From NCBI GenBank assembly GCA_036257535.1, contig DATAFJ010000211.1, forward strand, positions 1-28,069: a stretch of DNA of 28,069 nucleotides, read 5' to 3'. Below are positions 1 through 8,492 of this stretch, piece by piece; the stretch's first letter is position 1, and each line of letters begins with the position of its first letter. The notes beneath the pieces were generated by a model. That model saw only the letters and a list, made by a program, of their open reading frames with translations. It searched no databases and was not told the DNA's origin. Made by a program: the position numbers and the translations under genes. Origin of the DNA: DATAEE01 sp036257535. GTDB lineage: Bacteria > Acidobacteriota > Vicinamibacteria > Vicinamibacterales > 2-12-FULL-66-21.

Positions 1-185
1 GGGCTGCCTTCGGTCGAGCTTCGCGAGAAACGCGGGACCGCAACTGAACTTCTACCGTGCGTCGAAGTGCGCTTGCTGGCAGCCGGCTTGCTGCGGAACG
101 CCTTCGCTCGCGCGGCGGTGGCGGAGTGTACCGCTTTCATACGGCCCCCGACCCGCATTCGCTACAGGTCTATTCGCCGAAGCGC

Positions 186-1841
186 ATGACGTTCAAGACC
201 GCCGTTCACACGACTGCACACGCGACGCCTCCCCTTGTCCAGAGTGTCGTTCGTGCCGCGATGGCTGTGCTGGATCCGGCGCTCACTCCGACGGCGGTGC
301 TTCAGATAGTGACCGACCACGCGCGCGAGTTGATCGGCGCAACCCAGGCAACCGTCAGCCTGACCGTCGAAGGCGATGTCCCGGCGCACGCCGAGAGACC
401 AGTCCTGCAGCACATCGTCACCGACGACACGGGCCGCGCGGTTGGAACGATCTGCCTCTCCGGGAAGCCGGGCGGCTTCACGCCGGAGGACACCGAGATC
501 CTGCGGGCGCTGACGCCGCTCGCGTCCATGGCGATTCACAACGCCAGGGTGCGCGACACGCTGCGGTTGAGCGAGGAACGGATGCGCGCGGCGCTCGATT
601 CCGGCCGCGACCAGATCCGGCACGCCGCACTCGACGCCGAGGTCAGCCTCGTTCTCACGTCGACCGAGCCGATGACGAACCTGCTTCAGCAGAGCGCCGA
701 AGCGATCGCCCGTCATGTCAATGCCGCCGCCGTGCGCATCTGGACGATGGCGCCGGGCGGCCGCGCGCTGGATCTGCATGCGGCCGCGGGGGCAAGCCTG
801 AACGATGACGGCGCCTACCACCGCGTGCCGATAGGACACCTCGAGATCGGCGCCATCGCGCAGGAGCGACGCGCGCACCTCGTCAACGAGGTCATCAGCG
901 ATCCTCAGGTCGCCGATCAGGAATGGGCGAAGCGCGAAGGCATCGTCTCATTTGCGGGGTTTCCTCTCGTCGTCAGCGATCAGCTCGTGGGCGTGCTGGC
1001 ACTCTTCGCGAAACGTCCGATCGCAGACGAGGAGTTCGAAGGGCTCGCCGGCCTGGCTCGGACGGTCGGCCTTGGCATCGAGCGCAAGCAGGTCGAAGCG
1101 GGGCGGGATCGGGCGCTGACCGAAGCAGCCGCCGAACGCAAGCGGCTCGAGCACAGCATCCGGGAGCTCGACGAGTTCGCGTACACGGCGTCCCACGATC
1201 TGAAGGCGCCGCTCAGAGGCATCGCCAACCTGGCCGGGTGGATTGAAGACGATCTGCGGGACTCGATGCGGGAGGAAACGCGCGACATGCTGTCGATGCT
1301 GCGCGGACGCATGCACCGGCTCGAGGCGCTGATCGAGGGCATGCTGCAGTTCTCGCGCGCCGGCAGGCCGCGCGGCCAGCCGGAGCTCGTCAACGTCGGG
1401 ACGCTCGTAGGGGAAGTCATCGAGCTGCTCGCGCCGCCTGCGTCGACGACCGTGGTCGTCAAGCCGGGCATGCCAACGATGATCACGGATCGGCTCGGGC
1501 TGCAGCAGGTATTTCTGAATCTGATTGGCAATGCGTCGAAGTTTGCCCCCGTCGCCGACGCCAGGATCGAGATTGGCGTGGAGGACGGCGGCGGCGCGTT
1601 TTACGAGTTCTTCGTCACGGATAACGGCCCCGGCATCCCGACCGAGTACCACGAGAGGATCTGGGGAATCTTTCAGACCCTGGCGCCTCGCGACGAGATC
1701 GAGGGGACCGGGATCGGACTCGCGCTCGTCAAGAAAACCGTTGAAAGCCGCGGAGGCCGAGTCCGCGTCGAGTCGGCTCCCGGCCGCGGCTCGATGTTCA
1801 GCTTCCTCTGGCCGAAGCAGATGGCCCACGAGGCCGCGTGA
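186..1841 (+). CDS. GAF-GAF sensor histidine kinase
   Basis: Cytoplasmic two-component sensor kinase of 551 residues from ATG 186. No membrane segment or signal peptide is visible. Domains in order: GAF 1 (about 18-125), GAF 2 (about 148-299), a short coiled linker, HisKA with the phospho-acceptor in SHDLKAPLRGI (His337), and a HATPase domain with N box LNLIGNASKF (about 440-454), G1 DNGPGI (about 479-484) and G2 GTGIGLAL (about 508-515). The SHDLKAPLRG signature is typical of phytochrome-like kinases that pair with Rcp1-type regulators, but no chromophore Cys context is evident in the GAF domains, so the ligand is unknown. The frame stays open upstream to GTG 57. Those 43 extra residues are low-complexity and Arg/Gly-rich, so I prefer ATG 186. 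The stop overlaps the next start (GTGA), implying translational coupling to the response regulator. Confidence 0.9.
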   Translation: MTFKTAVHTTAHATPPLVQSVVRAAMAVLDPALTPTAVLQIVTDHARELIGATQATVSLTVEGDVPAHAERPVLQHIVTDDTGRAVGTICLSGKPGGFTPEDTEILRALTPLASMAIHNARVRDTLRLSEERMRAALDSGRDQIRHAALDAEVSLVLTSTEPMTNLLQQSAEAIARHVNAAAVRIWTMAPGGRALDLHAAAGASLNDDGAYHRVPIGHLEIGAIAQERRAHLVNEVISDPQVADQEWAKREGIVSFAGFPLVVSDQLVGVLALFAKRPIADEEFEGLAGLARTVGLGIERKQVEAGRDRALTEAAAERKRLEHSIRELDEFAYTASHDLKAPLRGIANLAGWIEDDLRDSMREETRDMLSMLRGRMHRLEALIEGMLQFSRAGRPRGQPELVNVGTLVGEVIELLAPPASTTVVVKPGMPTMITDRLGLQQVFLNLIGNASKFAPVADARIEIGVEDGGGAFYEFFVTDNGPGIPTEYHERIWGIFQTLAPRDEIEGTGIGLALVKKTVESRGGRVRVESAPGRGSMFSFLWPKQMAHEAA

Positions 1842-2257
1842 ACGACGAGCGGATCCTCAACATTCTCCTCGTGGAAGACGACGCGGTCGACGTCCTGAAC
1901 GTTCGGAGGGCGTTCGAGAAGCACAAGATTCTCAACCCCCTGCACGTCGCCACCAACGGCCTCGACGCGCTGCAGATGCTCCGGAGCGGCCAGGTCCCGG
2001 CCGAGCGGCGCCTCGTCCTGCTCGACCTCAACCTGCCCCGGATGAACGGAATCGAGTTCCTGCGACACCTTCGCAGCGACCCGCGACTGAACATGATTCC
2101 CGTCGTCGTGCTGACGACGTCGGCGGACGAGCGCGATCGGATCGAGGCGTTCAACCTGAACGTCGCCGGCTACCTCGTCAAGCCGATCACCTTTGCCAAC
2201 TTCGCGGAACTGATGGCGACGCTGAACAAGTACTGGTCGCTCGTCGACTTTCCCTGA
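1838..2257 (+). CDS. CheY-like single-domain response regulator (Rcp1-like)
   Basis: A 139-residue receiver domain with no output domain. It has the acidic pair Asp14/Asp15 (VEDDAVD), phospho-acceptor Asp63 in LLDLNLPRMNG, the switch Thr in VLTTS (about 93-94) and Lys115 in LVKP, so all receiver catalytic positions are intact. The GTG start at 1838 overlaps the kinase stop codon by four bases (GTGA), so the two genes are almost certainly cotranscribed and cognate. By family knowledge, such regulators (Rcp1 class) relay phosphate to a partner or act through protein contacts rather than DNA binding; the downstream target is not in the window. The stop codon is followed after 6 bp by a repeat-rich inverted structure. 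Confidence 0.93.
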   Translation: MNDERILNILLVEDDAVDVLNVRRAFEKHKILNPLHVATNGLDALQMLRSGQVPAERRLVLLDLNLPRMNGIEFLRHLRSDPRLNMIPVVVLTTSADERDRIEAFNLNVAGYLVKPITFANFAELMATLNKYWSLVDFP

Positions 2258-2263
2258 TTCATC

Positions 2264-2352
2264 TGGTGGTTTGGTGATTTGGTGATCTTGTGATTTAGAT
2301 GTGGTGGTCGTCACCCCGATCACCAGATCACCAAATCACGAGATCACCAAAT
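2264..2352. repeat. Inverted repeat built of 8-bp TGGTGATT-type units
   Basis: The left arm (about 2264-2296) reads as consecutive 8-bp units TGGTGGTT, TGGTGATT, TGGTGATC, TTGTGATT. The right arm (about 2319-2352) is the reverse complement in the same 8-bp phase: GATCACCA, GATCACCA, AATCACGA, GATCACCA. The ~22-bp spacer holds a smaller hairpin (GGTGGTC/GTCACC). The transcript could fold into a long imperfect hairpin. The element fills the gap between the response regulator stop and the peptidase start, and its right arm runs into that ATG. Confidence 0.85.
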
Positions 2353-4450
2353 GTTCCGGCCTGTTCACCTCGTTCTGGCGGCCGCGATTCTCGCGCCGCC
2401 AACCGTCGCGTCGACCCTGTCTCCCGCAGCGGGGGTTCCCCTGCGGACCCGCCAGGCGCCGGCACCGATGTCGCTCGTCGAGTTTCTCGACGTGTCGAGG
2501 ATCTCCGATCCTCAGCTTTCACCCGACGGCCGGCTCGTCGCCTACGTGTGGTCGACAACCGACTGGAAGGCGAACCGACGGGTGACCCACATCTGGCGCG
2601 TCGACGCCGTCGGGTCGACCGCGCCCGTGCGGCTGACAAATGGCGCCGGTGAAGGCGAGACGAGCCCACGCTGGTCGCCCGACGGGAAGCAGCTGGCGTT
2701 TCTCGCCCGCCGTCCTGCCGCCGATGGCGATCGGGACTCAGAGGCTCCGGAAGCCCGCACACAGATTTTCCTGATCGACGTCGCCGGCGGCGAAGCGCGG
2801 CCGCTTACGAAGCATCCGACCTCCGTGCGCGAGATCACATGGGCGCCAGATGGATCCGCGATCTATTTCATCGCCGACGACGAGAGGACTGAGGACGAAA
2901 AGAAGCGTGACAAGGCCAAAGACGACGTCTACGAGTTCGAAGGGAACTACAAGCAGGAGCACCTCTGGCGCGTGAACCAGTTGTCCGGCGCCGAGGAACG
3001 GATGACGTCGGGCGACTTCTCCGTGCTCGACTACGCGCTCTCGCGCGACGGAAAGCAGATCGCGCAGCATCGCGCGCCGAACCCGCTCTTCGGCTACGCC
3101 GAGAAGAGCGAGATCTGGGTTACGGGCGTGGCCGCAGACGACACGGTCCGCGTGACGACCAACGGCGTGTCGGAATCGGACGCGCGCCCGTCGCCCGACG
3201 GCGCTCGCGTTCTGTTCACGGCTGATGCTGGACCGGCCTTCGAGACGTACTACAACGGCAAGATTTTCGTGTCTTCCGTCGGCGCGGGCGCTCCGCGCTC
3301 GTTGACCGCCGCGCTCCCCTACAATGTGCTGGAGGCGGCCTGGTCGAGCGACGGACGGGCGATCTTCTTCACGGCGGCGACGGGCGTCGAAGCGCAACTT
3401 TTCCGCATGGATGCCGGCGGCGGCTCGCCGGTGGCGCTCACGCGCGGCCGGCATGCGATCCGGGGCTGGACATACGTTCCCGGCGCCAACCGCCACGTAT
3501 TCCTGATCGACCAACCGGGGAATCCCGGCGACATCTGGACGCTCGGCCCGGAATCTGCCGAACCGGTCAGAGTCACGCGCCTGTACGAATCGTTGGCGCA
3601 GCGGTACTCGCTCGCCCGCCAGGAGGCGATCCAATGGAAAGGGGCCGATGGCGTGACGGTAGAAGGGTTGCTCTACTACCCCATCGACTATCAGGAGGGC
3701 CGCCGGTATCCGCTGGTCGTTCAAACGCATGGCGGCCCGGCATCCGCTGATCAATACGGCTTCGGTTCCTGGGGCAGCTACGTTCAGGTGCTCGCCGGAA
3801 AGGGCTACGCCGTCTTGAAGCCGAACTATCGCGGGAGCACGGGCTACGGCGACGCCTACCTTCGGGACATGGTCGGGAGCTATTTCAGAAATTCCCACCT
3901 CGACGTCATGGCCGGCGTCGATCACCTGGTGAAGATCGGCATCGCCGATCCGGACCGTCTCGCGAAGATGGGATGGAGCGCCGGCGGCCACATGACGAAC
4001 AAGATCATTACGTTCACGAACCGCTTCAAGGCGGCCTCCGCGGGCGCCGGAGCGGCCAATTGGATCTCGATGTACGCGCAGAGCGATGTGCGCACCTATC
4101 GCACGCCGTGGTTCGGCGGCACGCCGTGGCAGAAGAACGCGCCAATCGACGTCTACTGGGGCCACTCGCCGCTGAAGGACGTTGCAAATGTCAGGACGCC
4201 GACGATCTTCCTCGTCGGCGAGCGAGATGTGCGCGTCCCGATGCCTCAGTCGGTCGAGATGTACCGCGCACTCAAGGCGAACGGCGTTCCGACGAAGTTG
4301 TACATCGCGCCGCGCGAACCGCACGGCTGGCAGGAGCTGCGGCACCAGCTGTTCAAGATGAACGTCGAGCTCGAGTGGTTCGAGCGGTGGGTCACTCGGC
4401 GCCCCTATGAGTGGGAACGCGCGCCGGGCGAGGGAGAGAAGACCAACTGA
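2351..4450 (+). CDS. Exported S9 family prolyl oligopeptidase-type peptidase
   Basis: A 699-residue serine peptidase of the DPP IV/acylaminoacyl-peptidase group. It has a hydrophobic signal peptide (about 1-25) ending near a VAS-T site, so it is probably periplasmic. Residues ~40-400 form a beta-propeller with repeated S-DG and W-PDG turns (LSPDGRLVAY, WSPDGKQLAF, PSPDGARVLF). The C-terminal alpha/beta hydrolase begins near 430. The catalytic triad is visible: Ser543 in GWSAGG, Asp626 in GERDVRVP, His658 in PREPHGWQE. The length is typical of the family. It probably degrades peptides for nutrition. The start ATG directly follows a repeat arm (ATCACCAA-ATG) and no Shine-Dalgarno is visible, so translation initiation may be weak or structure-dependent. 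Confidence 0.95.
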   Translation: MFRPVHLVLAAAILAPPTVASTLSPAAGVPLRTRQAPAPMSLVEFLDVSRISDPQLSPDGRLVAYVWSTTDWKANRRVTHIWRVDAVGSTAPVRLTNGAGEGETSPRWSPDGKQLAFLARRPAADGDRDSEAPEARTQIFLIDVAGGEARPLTKHPTSVREITWAPDGSAIYFIADDERTEDEKKRDKAKDDVYEFEGNYKQEHLWRVNQLSGAEERMTSGDFSVLDYALSRDGKQIAQHRAPNPLFGYAEKSEIWVTGVAADDTVRVTTNGVSESDARPSPDGARVLFTADAGPAFETYYNGKIFVSSVGAGAPRSLTAALPYNVLEAAWSSDGRAIFFTAATGVEAQLFRMDAGGGSPVALTRGRHAIRGWTYVPGANRHVFLIDQPGNPGDIWTLGPESAEPVRVTRLYESLAQRYSLARQEAIQWKGADGVTVEGLLYYPIDYQEGRRYPLVVQTHGGPASADQYGFGSWGSYVQVLAGKGYAVLKPNYRGSTGYGDAYLRDMVGSYFRNSHLDVMAGVDHLVKIGIADPDRLAKMGWSAGGHMTNKIITFTNRFKAASAGAGAANWISMYAQSDVRTYRTPWFGGTPWQKNAPIDVYWGHSPLKDVANVRTPTIFLVGERDVRVPMPQSVEMYRALKANGVPTKLYIAPREPHGWQELRHQLFKMNVELEWFERWVTRRPYEWERAPGEGEKTN

Positions 4451-4569
4451 CAATCCGCGCCGAGCGAATTACAGATCCGTCCGCGGCTGGGTGACGCCGG
4501 CCGCCGAACAATCCCGAATCTCCTTGCAGAACTGTCTGGCCTGGCTCTTGCTCGGGTCCGCCTGTTCGT

Positions 4570-5298
4570 ATGGTCCCACGATGGTTCCGGGATCTCGCCC
4601 GGCGGTGCCGGATCGAGATTCCCTTCGGCGGCGTCGTCTGTCCCGAGCTGGTTCGGACGATCTGGATTGAAGCCGACTGGCGCGCGCGGGTCAGCAACAA
4701 GCGAACGCTCGTCTTCCTGGAGCACCCCGGCGAGCGCGATCTCCGCGACATCTACACGGCCGGGCCGGGGTTCGATATCGAGCGGTTCGCGTACGACTCG
4801 CCCGACGCGCTCGAAGTCACGCGCGAGAAGCGGCGCGACGGCAGCGTCGTCGTCTACTGGCAGCCGCGCGGTCCCGTGACGCCGTTCGCGCTCTACGAGC
4901 ACCAGGACAGCTGGGTGCCGCCAGCCAGCCATCAGCAGTCCGCCATCTTCGCGGAGTACCGGGCCGAAGGAAAGACCGGGATCGTGACAACGGAAATCAT
5001 CACGCCGCAGACTTTCGAGACGGCGATCGCATTCGAGCGGCCGCGCTGGCCGATGCTCACGAGCGACCTCGCGCTCGTCAAGTACGCGTTCAAGCAGCTG
5101 GAAGCGAACGAGGGCGATCGGCCGGAGATCGCGCCCGACGGGAAACGCCTCGAGTGGAAGATCGCCGGACCGCGCCGCGGCGCCCGCTACGTCTGCGTGG
5201 CCTTCCACGAGCACGGCGTGGCGGAGTGGCAGGAGAAGCTGAAGGCGCTGACGATTTTCGGCCGCGCGCGACGGATGGTCGCGAGCTGGGCGAGGTAG
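4570..5298 (+). CDS. Conserved-looking protein of unknown function
   Basis: A 242-residue soluble protein without signal peptide or membrane segments; I do not recognise the family. It is rich in aromatic and charged residues. A Trp/Glu-rich N-terminal half (for example TIWIEADWRARVSNKRTL) is followed by alternating beta-type segments and a C-terminal Arg/Trp tail. This composition argues for a folded protein rather than a shadow frame, and the + frame looks far more protein-like than the open frame antisense to it. The start is uncertain: ATG 4570 lacks a clear ribosome site. It lies 119 bp downstream of the S9 peptidase, in the same direction. It ends in TAG directly followed by the AAGGGGTCTGACCCC palindrome shared with the convergent DinB gene. 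Confidence 0.6.
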   Translation: MVPRWFRDLARRCRIEIPFGGVVCPELVRTIWIEADWRARVSNKRTLVFLEHPGERDLRDIYTAGPGFDIERFAYDSPDALEVTREKRRDGSVVVYWQPRGPVTPFALYEHQDSWVPPASHQQSAIFAEYRAEGKTGIVTTEIITPQTFETAIAFERPRWPMLTSDLALVKYAFKQLEANEGDRPEIAPDGKRLEWKIAGPRRGARYVCVAFHEHGVAEWQEKLKALTIFGRARRMVASWAR

Positions 5299-5316
5299 AA
5301 GGGGTCTGACCCCTTT
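5299..5316. repeat. REP-like palindrome GGGGTCTGACCCC (possible bidirectional terminator)
   Basis: A near-perfect palindrome AAGGGGTCTGACCCCTT sits between two convergent stop codons, TAG 5296-5298 on + and TAA 5318-5316 on -. It fills the whole gap and contributes bases to the DinB stop. The T-run on the + side would suit an intrinsic terminator. A second, longer copy lies at 10076-10165. Confidence 0.8.
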
Positions 5317-5864
5317 TACTGCAACACCCTCAAATACTGCACCCACGGTCCCACGTCGCTTTTGATCTGCTTCGCCATCACGCGCGAGATCTGCACGAGG
5401 TGACCGAGATCGTGCGCGACCCACGTCGAGATCAGCTGGCGGAGCGTCACGTCGCCGAACTCCGGATGGACGCCAGTCTTTTCCAGATCGTCATCCGAAA
5501 TCCGCAGCCTTCCGAGCTCCTCGAGACCTTCGGCGCGTAACGACCGAAACGCGGCGAGGCGCGAGGCGAGCGTCTCGGCCGGATCCATCGAGAGATGCGC
5601 GAAGCGGTCGAAGGGTACGAACCGGCGATCGTTCGATCCGCTCAGGATGACTCGAACGCGCGGCATCCAGTCAGTGCGCTCGCCGTGTATCAGGTGGCCG
5701 ACAACTTCATGCGGACTCCACGTCCCCGGCCCTTCATTCCCGTGCGTCCACTCGGGCGGAAGGTCGCTCAGCAGCGACTCGAGTACGGCCGGGGTCCGTT
5801 CGAGAACCTGGATCGAACGCGGGAGAAATGCGGAGGCCCCCGAGGCGAGTTGTTGTGTCGTCAC
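5316..5864 (-). CDS. DinB family protein
   Basis: A four-helix-bundle putative metalloenzyme of the DinB/YfiT superfamily, 182 residues from GTG 5864. Numbered from the alternative upstream ATG 5900, the three metal-ligand histidines typical of the family are visible as His69 (VGHLIHGE), His163 and His167 (WVAHDLGHLVQ), together with the WSPHEVVGHL motif. By family knowledge, members are thiol-dependent transferases or DNA-damage-inducible proteins of uncertain substrate. The first 12 residues from ATG 5900 are Arg-rich and unlike the family, and homologues usually begin close to the TTQQ segment, so GTG 5864 is preferred; neither start has a strong ribosome site. It converges with the unknown gene at 4570 and diverges from the ADOP gene at 6069. 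Confidence 0.85.
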   Translation of the reverse strand: MTTQQLASGASAFLPRSIQVLERTPAVLESLLSDLPPEWTHGNEGPGTWSPHEVVGHLIHGERTDWMPRVRVILSGSNDRRFVPFDRFAHLSMDPAETLASRLAAFRSLRAEGLEELGRLRISDDDLEKTGVHPEFGDVTLRQLISTWVAHDLGHLVQISRVMAKQIKSDVGPWVQYLRVLQ

Positions 5865-6068
5865 ACCACGATGGTAGCGCCCGCGCGCGACGCGGTCCAA
5901 TTCGAATTCGTACTGCGAACGATGAAGCGCGCCTCATGCATTCGATGAAGACTCTGCGCTGGTCGCGGCGGCCCGGCACGGCTACGCTCGTTCTGCGGCG
6001 GGCCGCCGGCTTCCCACTGATGTTCGACTCCTTGTGCCGGCGGCTGACGCCGCGCCACGGAGGGCTTC

Positions 6069-8486
6069 ATGTTCGACGCCGTATGGCGCGACGTCCGGCA
6101 CAGCGTTCGCAGCCTGGCCGCGCGGCCGACCTACCCGCTCGTCGCGATCCTCACGCTCGCGCTCGTCGCAGGCGCGGGTGGCGCCGTCTTCGCCGTTGTC
6201 AACGCCACATTCGTGCGCTCGCTGCCCTTCCCGGACGGCGATCGCCTCGTGCGCCTCTACACGCAGCCGCCTGGAACGAGCGCGGCAAAGGATCGGAATC
6301 CGCTCCATCCGCTCGAGTTCGCACGGTTCCGGCGGGGGCTGCAGACGGCGGATACCGTCGAAGGGTTCTTCGGCCGTGCGCGCGCCATTGGGGGTACGGA
6401 TGAACCGGAAAGCGTGGCTGCCGCGCAGGCCTCGGCGGGTGCTCTGGCGCTGCTCGGCCGCGGGCCGATACTCGGCCGGACCTGGACCGAAGAGGAAGAC
6501 CGCGCTCTCGCGCGCGTCGTCGTCCTCTCGCATGCGCTGTGGCAGCGACGGTTCGGCGGCGACCCGCAGATCCTCGGCCGCACGTTGAGCGTCGATAGTG
6601 AACCGCACGAGATCGTCGGCGTCATGGGTCCGGACTTCGCGCCGGATTACGTCTTTGCGTCCGAGCTCTGGACACCGCTCGGGATCCACGAAGGCAACCT
6701 GCCCAACCCGCGATCGACGTACATCCTGACGGTCGCGCGCCTGCGGCCGGGCGCGAGCCTGCCCCAACTCGACGAAGAAGTGCGCGCGGCGATGGTGACC
6801 GCCGTTGCCGAGAGCGTGTCAACCCACCGCGGTTGGACCGCGGGCGCCATCGGCATGCGCGAGTTTCAGTTCGGCGCAGGACGCCCGGCGCTCGTCATGC
6901 TGCTCGTTGGCGTCGCGGTCCTCGCGCTGCTGGCGGCCGCCAACCTTGCGAACGTGTCGCTCGCGCGCGTGATGAGCCAACGCACCGAGCTGGCGCTTCG
7001 ATCCGCGCTCGGGGCGAGCGCGCGCGACGCCTACCGCCTGCAGATCGTCGAGAGTGTCCTCATCGCCGGCGCAGGTGCGCTCGGTGGGCTCGCGCTCGCC
7101 GCGTGGACCGCCCCCGCGCTGATCGCACTCGACCCGAGAATACTGGCCGTCGTGGGTGACATCGAGCTCGACTGGCGCGTGATCGCCGTCGCGATCGCGC
7201 TCTCCACGGCGGTCACCACGGCCTCCGGCCTGCTGCCCGTGGCGCGGGAGCTTCGAGGTGATGTCGCCCGGCGGCTCAGCGACGGAAGCGGCAGAACAGC
7301 CGGCAGGCGCGGCGACGGATCGATTGCGTTCATGCTTCTCGCCGGCCAGACGGCACTCGCCATCGTCCTGCTCGCCGCCGGTGCCGTTGTCCTCGCCGGC
7401 TTCACGCGCGCATCTCGTATAAACCCCGGCTTTGATGCGTCGAACCTTGTCGGCGCGCAGGTGCGGCTGTCGGCTGCCGCCCACCCGACCGACGCCGACC
7501 GTGTTGCAATCGTCGAGCGAATTCTCGACAGCGTTCGAGTGCTCCCGGGCGTCGTTGAGGCGAGTACCACATTGAATTTCTTCATCCCCGGCTTTGCCTG
7601 GCAGACGACGGTTGACATCGAAAATCGCCCGTCACCCGACGGGCAGCCGCACACGGTGCACTTCCGCCGCGTCAGCCCTCGCTACTTCCGGACGATGCGT
7701 ATCCGACAGTTGATGGGCCGCGACTTCACCCCCGCCGATCGGCGCGGCAACCCCCTCGTGTGCATCGTCAGCCGTTCGTTCGCCGAGCGTTTCTGGCCGG
7801 GCGAGAACGCCCTGGAGCGCCGCATTATTCGCACGGGGTCGCCGGTGCGTGTCGTCGGCATCGTCGACGACGTTTACGATGTCGGGTTGGGACAGGCGCC
7901 GGAAGCCACCGTGTACATCCCCTACGCTCAGAACAGTCCTCCAACGGCAGCCGTCTCGCTCGTCGTCCGAACCGCACGCGAACCGCGCGCGCTCGTGGCG
8001 CCGATACGGAAGGCGGTTCTCTCGGTCGACGCGGCGCAGCCGCTCGATGCGGTGACGACGCTCGACCAGTTCATCTCGGACTCGCTCGGGCCTCAGCGCT
8101 TTCGAAGCACCGTCCTGCTCGTCCTGGCCGGGCTGGGGCTCGCGATTGCGGCCGTCGGAATCTACGGCCTCACCGCACGGTCCGTGGTCGAACGCACGCG
8201 CGAGGTGGGCGTGCGGCTTGCCCTGGGCGCGCGGCCGGGCGCTGTCTGGCGTCTCATCGTCACGCAGGCGATGCGCGCCGTTCTCCTGGGCGTCGTCGCG
8301 GGCGTCGTGGCGTCGGCGGCCACGACGACGCTGATCGTGAAGGTGTTGCCGGATGTCACGCTGGCCGATCCGGAAGCGCTCGTTGCGGCTGTTGGCGCGC
8401 TCGTCGTGACCGCCCTCGCGGCGGCGGCCTGGCCGGCGCGGCGTGCCGTCCGCATCGATCCCATCGTCGCGATGCGGACCGATTGA
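6069..8486 (+). CDS. ADOP-type ABC transporter permease (MacB/FtsX-like, duplicated)
   Basis: An 805-residue integral membrane permease of the acidobacterial duplicated orphan permease type. The N-terminal TM (about 22-45) is followed by a MacB-like periplasmic domain. A cluster of TMs lies around 278-305, 320-345, 368-385 and 425-450, then a second MacB-like periplasmic domain and a final FtsX-type TM trio (about 680-800) ending in the family-typical RxDPIxAMR motif (VRIDPIVAMRTD). It starts at ATG 6069 with a good ribosome site (GGAGGGC, 6059-6065). Unlike the second ADOP at 15553 it lacks the ~75-residue N-terminal soluble domain and has no PadR gene beside it. No ATPase gene is adjacent, so substrate and energising partner are unknown. 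It converges with the LysR gene, 6 bp apart. Confidence 0.93.
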   Translation: MFDAVWRDVRHSVRSLAARPTYPLVAILTLALVAGAGGAVFAVVNATFVRSLPFPDGDRLVRLYTQPPGTSAAKDRNPLHPLEFARFRRGLQTADTVEGFFGRARAIGGTDEPESVAAAQASAGALALLGRGPILGRTWTEEEDRALARVVVLSHALWQRRFGGDPQILGRTLSVDSEPHEIVGVMGPDFAPDYVFASELWTPLGIHEGNLPNPRSTYILTVARLRPGASLPQLDEEVRAAMVTAVAESVSTHRGWTAGAIGMREFQFGAGRPALVMLLVGVAVLALLAAANLANVSLARVMSQRTELALRSALGASARDAYRLQIVESVLIAGAGALGGLALAAWTAPALIALDPRILAVVGDIELDWRVIAVAIALSTAVTTASGLLPVARELRGDVARRLSDGSGRTAGRRGDGSIAFMLLAGQTALAIVLLAAGAVVLAGFTRASRINPGFDASNLVGAQVRLSAAAHPTDADRVAIVERILDSVRVLPGVVEASTTLNFFIPGFAWQTTVDIENRPSPDGQPHTVHFRRVSPRYFRTMRIRQLMGRDFTPADRRGNPLVCIVSRSFAERFWPGENALERRIIRTGSPVRVVGIVDDVYDVGLGQAPEATVYIPYAQNSPPTAAVSLVVRTAREPRALVAPIRKAVLSVDAAQPLDAVTTLDQFISDSLGPQRFRSTVLLVLAGLGLAIAAVGIYGLTARSVVERTREVGVRLALGARPGAVWRLIVTQAMRAVLLGVVAGVVASAATTTLIVKVLPDVTLADPEALVAAVGALVVTALAAAAWPARRAVRIDPIVAMRTD

Positions 8487-8492
8487 GGCGGG

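Noticed and set aside
1..185. Possible 3' end of another gene or kinase N-terminal extension
   Set aside because: Two frames are open here with high-GC bias; no family-like sequence, so I could not support either a partial gene or a longer kinase.
2738..4453. 571-codon open frame on the - strand
   Set aside because: It is antisense to the S9 peptidase, which has an intact catalytic triad; the composition is typical of a shadow frame.
4405..5424. 339-codon open frame on the - strand
   Set aside because: It overlaps the + strand 242-residue gene and the DinB gene end; Arg/Pro/Ala-rich with no domain. The + frame has a far more protein-like pattern.
5901..6068. Small ORFs between DinB and the first ADOP
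   Set aside because: Short, overlapping in all frames and without a ribosome site; only the ADOP Shine-Dalgarno (6059-6065) is supportable here.
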